Part shown: positions 61,740 to 64,000 of the stretch, piece by piece | Numbering within the stretch: the stretch's first letter is position 1 | Layout: each line of letters opens with the position of its first letter | Origin: Leucogyrophana mollusca | Taxonomy: Eukaryota > Basidiomycota > Agaricomycetes > Boletales | Assembly (NCBI GenBank): GCA_021014945.1 | Contig: MU266425.1 | Span: 31,999-95,998, forward strand | Length of the DNA: 64,000 nucleotides | Direction: 5' to 3' | Program-made: the position numbers and the translations under genes | The notes under the pieces: model-generated | Seen by the model: only the letters and a program-made list of their open reading frames with translations | What the model was told of the DNA's origin: nothing | Database searches by the model: none

Positions 61740-62645
61740 TGAAGGGTGTCAATAATTCAGGAAAGAGAGGAAAAAGGGGTGTTGTTCAAAACTGTTGAAC
61801 TTCCAGGGGAGTGTGGAAGTGGGATTAAGCAAAGATGGTGTGAGAACAAGAGACCCTGAGGGTTGTTAGTTATATGAGTTAAGGCGGAGCCTCAATGATT
61901 AATAATTATGTAATATGATAACGTATGAAAATTTGTCAGAAGTGGTTTGGGAGGCACTCCCCCCGTCTTCCAAAAGACTCGAAGGTGACAGATAGTACAT
62001 GTGTGTGATGTTTCAAAGCGTAGATTATGATTATTGGAAGCGAGTCCACCCACATCTGGCCTTAAGTAAGAGATTCCAGGCTCTCAATCGTCCCAGAACG
62101 TAGATGAGAAGGAGGGGGGGAGAGAAAGACGGTAAGAGACGAAACGAGAACGAGAACGACCTCCAATTGGAGGTGCCGGATGGAGGTAGCCACGAGGTTT
62201 CTAAAGATAACAAAACTTCGTCGTCGGTCCAGGGCTTCCGATCCGAAGACGAGCCACAACATCGAAAAGGCTTATCGTTGATCGTCCGCCTGCCAACATG
62301 CCGACTCAAGTTCAAAACTCAAGTGAGTGCGATATTTTATTCGATTGGACCGTTCGCCTAACCGGGATTCGGAGGGGGGGGGCGTATGCCGTCTGGGTGG
62401 ACAAAGGAGGTCTACGAGTGCGTGTACTGGGACCGAGGCGGGGTGGGTTGGGGCGATGAGAGCGAGGACGGTGGTGTCGGGGACGATGAGGACGGGGGCC
62501 GTGAGGACGGGGGCCGTGAGGACGGGGGCCGTGAGGACGAGGGCGATGTTAACGGAGGCGGAGGCGAAAGCCAAGGCAGCGAAGGAGGGAGCGGCGGAGC
62601 GGCGGAGCGGCGACCCCCGACCGCTACGAAAGCGAGGCGACGGGA
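61740..62645. other. Spacer with a possible upstream exon and a 15-bp minisatellite
   Basis: An open segment at 62104-62322 on the plus strand ends at a good donor (caa|gtgagt) and reads RKGLSLIVRLPTCRLKFKTQ near its end. It could be a first exon of the gene at 62646, but the acceptor is uncertain. Bases about 62485-62535 hold three 15-bp tandem units (gaggacgggggccgt). Confidence 0.4.
62485..62535. repeat. 15-bp GC-rich minisatellite
   Basis: Three to four head-to-tail units of gaggacgggggccgt, the last varied (gaggacgagggcg). Short, with no clear functional context. Confidence 0.75.
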
Positions 62646-63106
62646 ATGGATCAAGACGTGTGGGCAGAACACGGGGACATCACGGCGGGCTTCGTCAGCC
62701 CGGTGTACTCGAATGCGCCAATGCCCACGTACCACTGGGCCAACGAGAGTTGGCCTTTTGTTGCCGCGGAGTGGCAGGACCTCGTGGGGGAATATTACCC
62801 CGAGGGTCCGTTAATCGACCATACTTTATATCAGATCGAACGGCGGCGGAGGATGATGGAATGTAAGTCTTGGTTGTGCTCCTAACGCTGCATCACTGAC
62901 AAGTTAAAACAGCGTTGGAATATTTCACGAGCAACCGTGAGTCGTCTATGGCGGTCGTTTACGCGTGTCGCCATACACGTTAACTTCTGTAGCGGACCGA
63001 CTCGGCCCATTGGAGATGCGTGCGGAGATGCGCCGCCGTAAGTCACCCTCTATGCTGGGGATGGGACGCTGACACCCATTCCTACCCCCCAGGAGGTTTC
63101 TATTAG
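62646..63106 (+). CDS. Small hypothetical protein encoded by four exons including microexons
   Basis: Predicted exons 62646-62862, 62913-62936 (24 nt), 62993-63037 (45 nt) and 63093-63106, total 99 residues. The three introns (50, 56 and 55 nt) start gtaagt, gtgagt and gtaagt and end in cag, tag and cag; all keep frame, which is unlikely by chance. The product is MDQDVWAEHG..., a Trp/Tyr-rich acidic part (HWANESWPFVAAEWQDLVGEYYPEGP), then YQIERRRRMMESLEYFTSNPDRLGPLEMRAEMRRRGFY. No family recognised. The ATG may be internal if the open segment at 62104-62322 is an upstream exon. Confidence 0.5.
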
Positions 63107-63193
63107 ACGTCTGTTAGCTATCGATCGCGGCGTGTACGAAATATCGCGCGGTTTGTTACGAGCGACAACCGCAGAAAGAATAACAATGGTTTT

Positions 63194-63678
63194 CCAAATG
63201 CGAAAATCCACCCATCGAGGAAAGTCCGCCCCACCAAGAGCAGTCACCAACAACCGCGGTACCAGCCTCCGGAAAACCTGGAAGACCACGCCGTAACGCG
63301 CGATCGGTCGAAGGCACGAACGCGCGGGCCGTACCAGGGCGACCCCGGAAAGCCAGGCGGTCAGACGTACAAGGGGAAGTCGATATCAATAACAGATGTC
63401 GTACATACTTCCCCGACGCATATAAGGAACACTATCCGAATGCGAAAACCTACTTATCGAGCAAAGGTCGACCCACCAAGACCAGTCACCCACAATTGGG
63501 ATACCGTGGAAGACCACCCCGTAACGCGCGACTGGTTGAAGGGACAAACGCGCGAGCCACACCAGGGCGACCCCGGAAAACCAGGAGGACATCAGGCGCA
63601 CAAGGGGAAGTCGATATCAATAACAGGTGTCGTACATACTTCCCCGACGCCTATAAGGAACATTATCCGAATGCGTGA
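63194..63678 (+). repeat. 242-bp tandem repeat encoding AT-hook motifs
   Basis: Two adjacent units; aatgcgaaa at 63197 recurs at 63439, 242 bp later, and a third start (aatgcg) precedes the stop at 63676-63678. In the frame starting at positions equal to 1 modulo 3, the sequence reads several GRP-type AT-hook cores (KPGRPRRN, VPGRPRKARR, SKGRPTKT, YRGRPPRN, TPGRPRKTRR) and twice the block NNRCRTYFPDAYKEHYPNA. Unit differences in that block are all synonymous. The upstream half of unit 1 is out of this frame and an in-frame stop lies at 63181, so a complete gene could not be built. Confidence 0.6.
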
Positions 63679-64000
63679 CGGTGTTTGGGGAAATGAGGGG
63701 AGGCGCTGTGGTGAGCATCCTACAACGACACCTTCGTGTATGGAGGTAACGTAGAGTAATATTCGTATGAAAAGAAGTGACGACAGATAGAATTGCCCAA
63801 AATGAGTAAACATAAGCATTAACGCAGAGGGGGGCCATCGTGAAATCAGAACGACCCCGGAGAACCAGGAAGTCGTCAGGCGCAAAGAGACAAGGCCGGG
63901 GGGGTAGCAGGAGGGCCGCGTGTGGGTGATCATCGGAAATGCTTCGGGAAGGTAGAGGCGTACCACAACAGTCGTGGGGCGAAAAGGATGACCCAACATA
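63679..64000. other. Window end without recognisable gene
   Basis: About 320 nt after the AT-hook frame ends. Contains a partial echo of repeat-unit sequence (cgaccccggagaaccaggaagtcgtcaggcgca-like at about 63852-63884). No coding model could be supported. Confidence 0.4.

Noticed and set aside
62327..62866. Plus-strand Gly/Asp/Arg-rich frames across 62386-62866
   Set aside because: Their repetitive composition comes from the 15-bp minisatellite, and they run out of frame with the better-supported four-exon gene.
63592..63999. Minus-strand frame of 135 codons at the window end
   Set aside because: It overlaps the AT-hook repeat, where the silent-change pattern supports the plus strand.
1..64000. 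CRISPR arrays, bacterial operons, insertion sequences
   Set aside because: No regularly spaced short repeats with unique spacers and no prokaryotic gene organisation; intron structure is clearly fungal.

Overview
This window is nuclear DNA of a filamentous basidiomycete, most likely an agaricomycete. The genes are split by many introns of about 45-65 nt with GT...AG ends. The content fits wood- or litter-decaying fungi: a cluster of secreted GH3 beta-glucosidases, giant DUF6606/DUF3638/DUF3645 proteins, and a DUF6698-type protein of a family I know from basidiomycetes. No rRNA, tRNA, CRISPR array or intact transposon was recognised. All gene models were spliced by eye from reading frame, splice consensus and family resemblance.

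Layout. 0.2-4.5 kb holds four small genes: the RAD6/UBC2 E2 enzyme (+), a four-exon HUB1 ubiquitin-like modifier (-), a Ser-rich GPI-anchored wall protein (-), and an LCL3-type membrane nuclease (-). 4.7-17.9 kb holds three paralogous GH3 beta-glucosidases, two in tandem on the minus strand and one divergent on the plus strand, with duplicated promoter sequence. 18.2-20.5 kb holds TAH18, the diflavin reductase of cytosolic Fe-S assembly. 20.9-41.1 kb is filled by two tandem genes of about 9.5 kb each (3090 and 3083 residues) with identical exon layout. They carry SF2/SecA-like ATPase motifs and are the most unusual part of the window.

41.8-54.3 kb is a conserved housekeeping block: a SWIB/BAF60-type chromatin remodelling subunit (+), a BAR-SH3 adaptor (+), the ARPC5 subunit of Arp2/3 (+), an F-box/WD40/UIM protein (-), and a P2C-type Na+/K+-ATPase-like cation pump (-). 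The BAR-SH3 protein and ARPC5 both belong to actin and endocytosis biology and lie side by side.

54.3-64.0 kb is gene-poor accessory sequence. It contains a 116-bp tandem array that grades into a 97-bp duplication, a seven-exon DUF6698-type gene, three small lineage-specific genes (two coiled-coil, one with 24- and 45-nt microexons), and a 242-bp tandem repeat that encodes AT-hook motifs.

RAD6, HUB1, the F-box protein and possibly the giant proteins all touch ubiquitin biology. The order looks coincidental rather than operon-like, because each gene has its own promoter and strands alternate.
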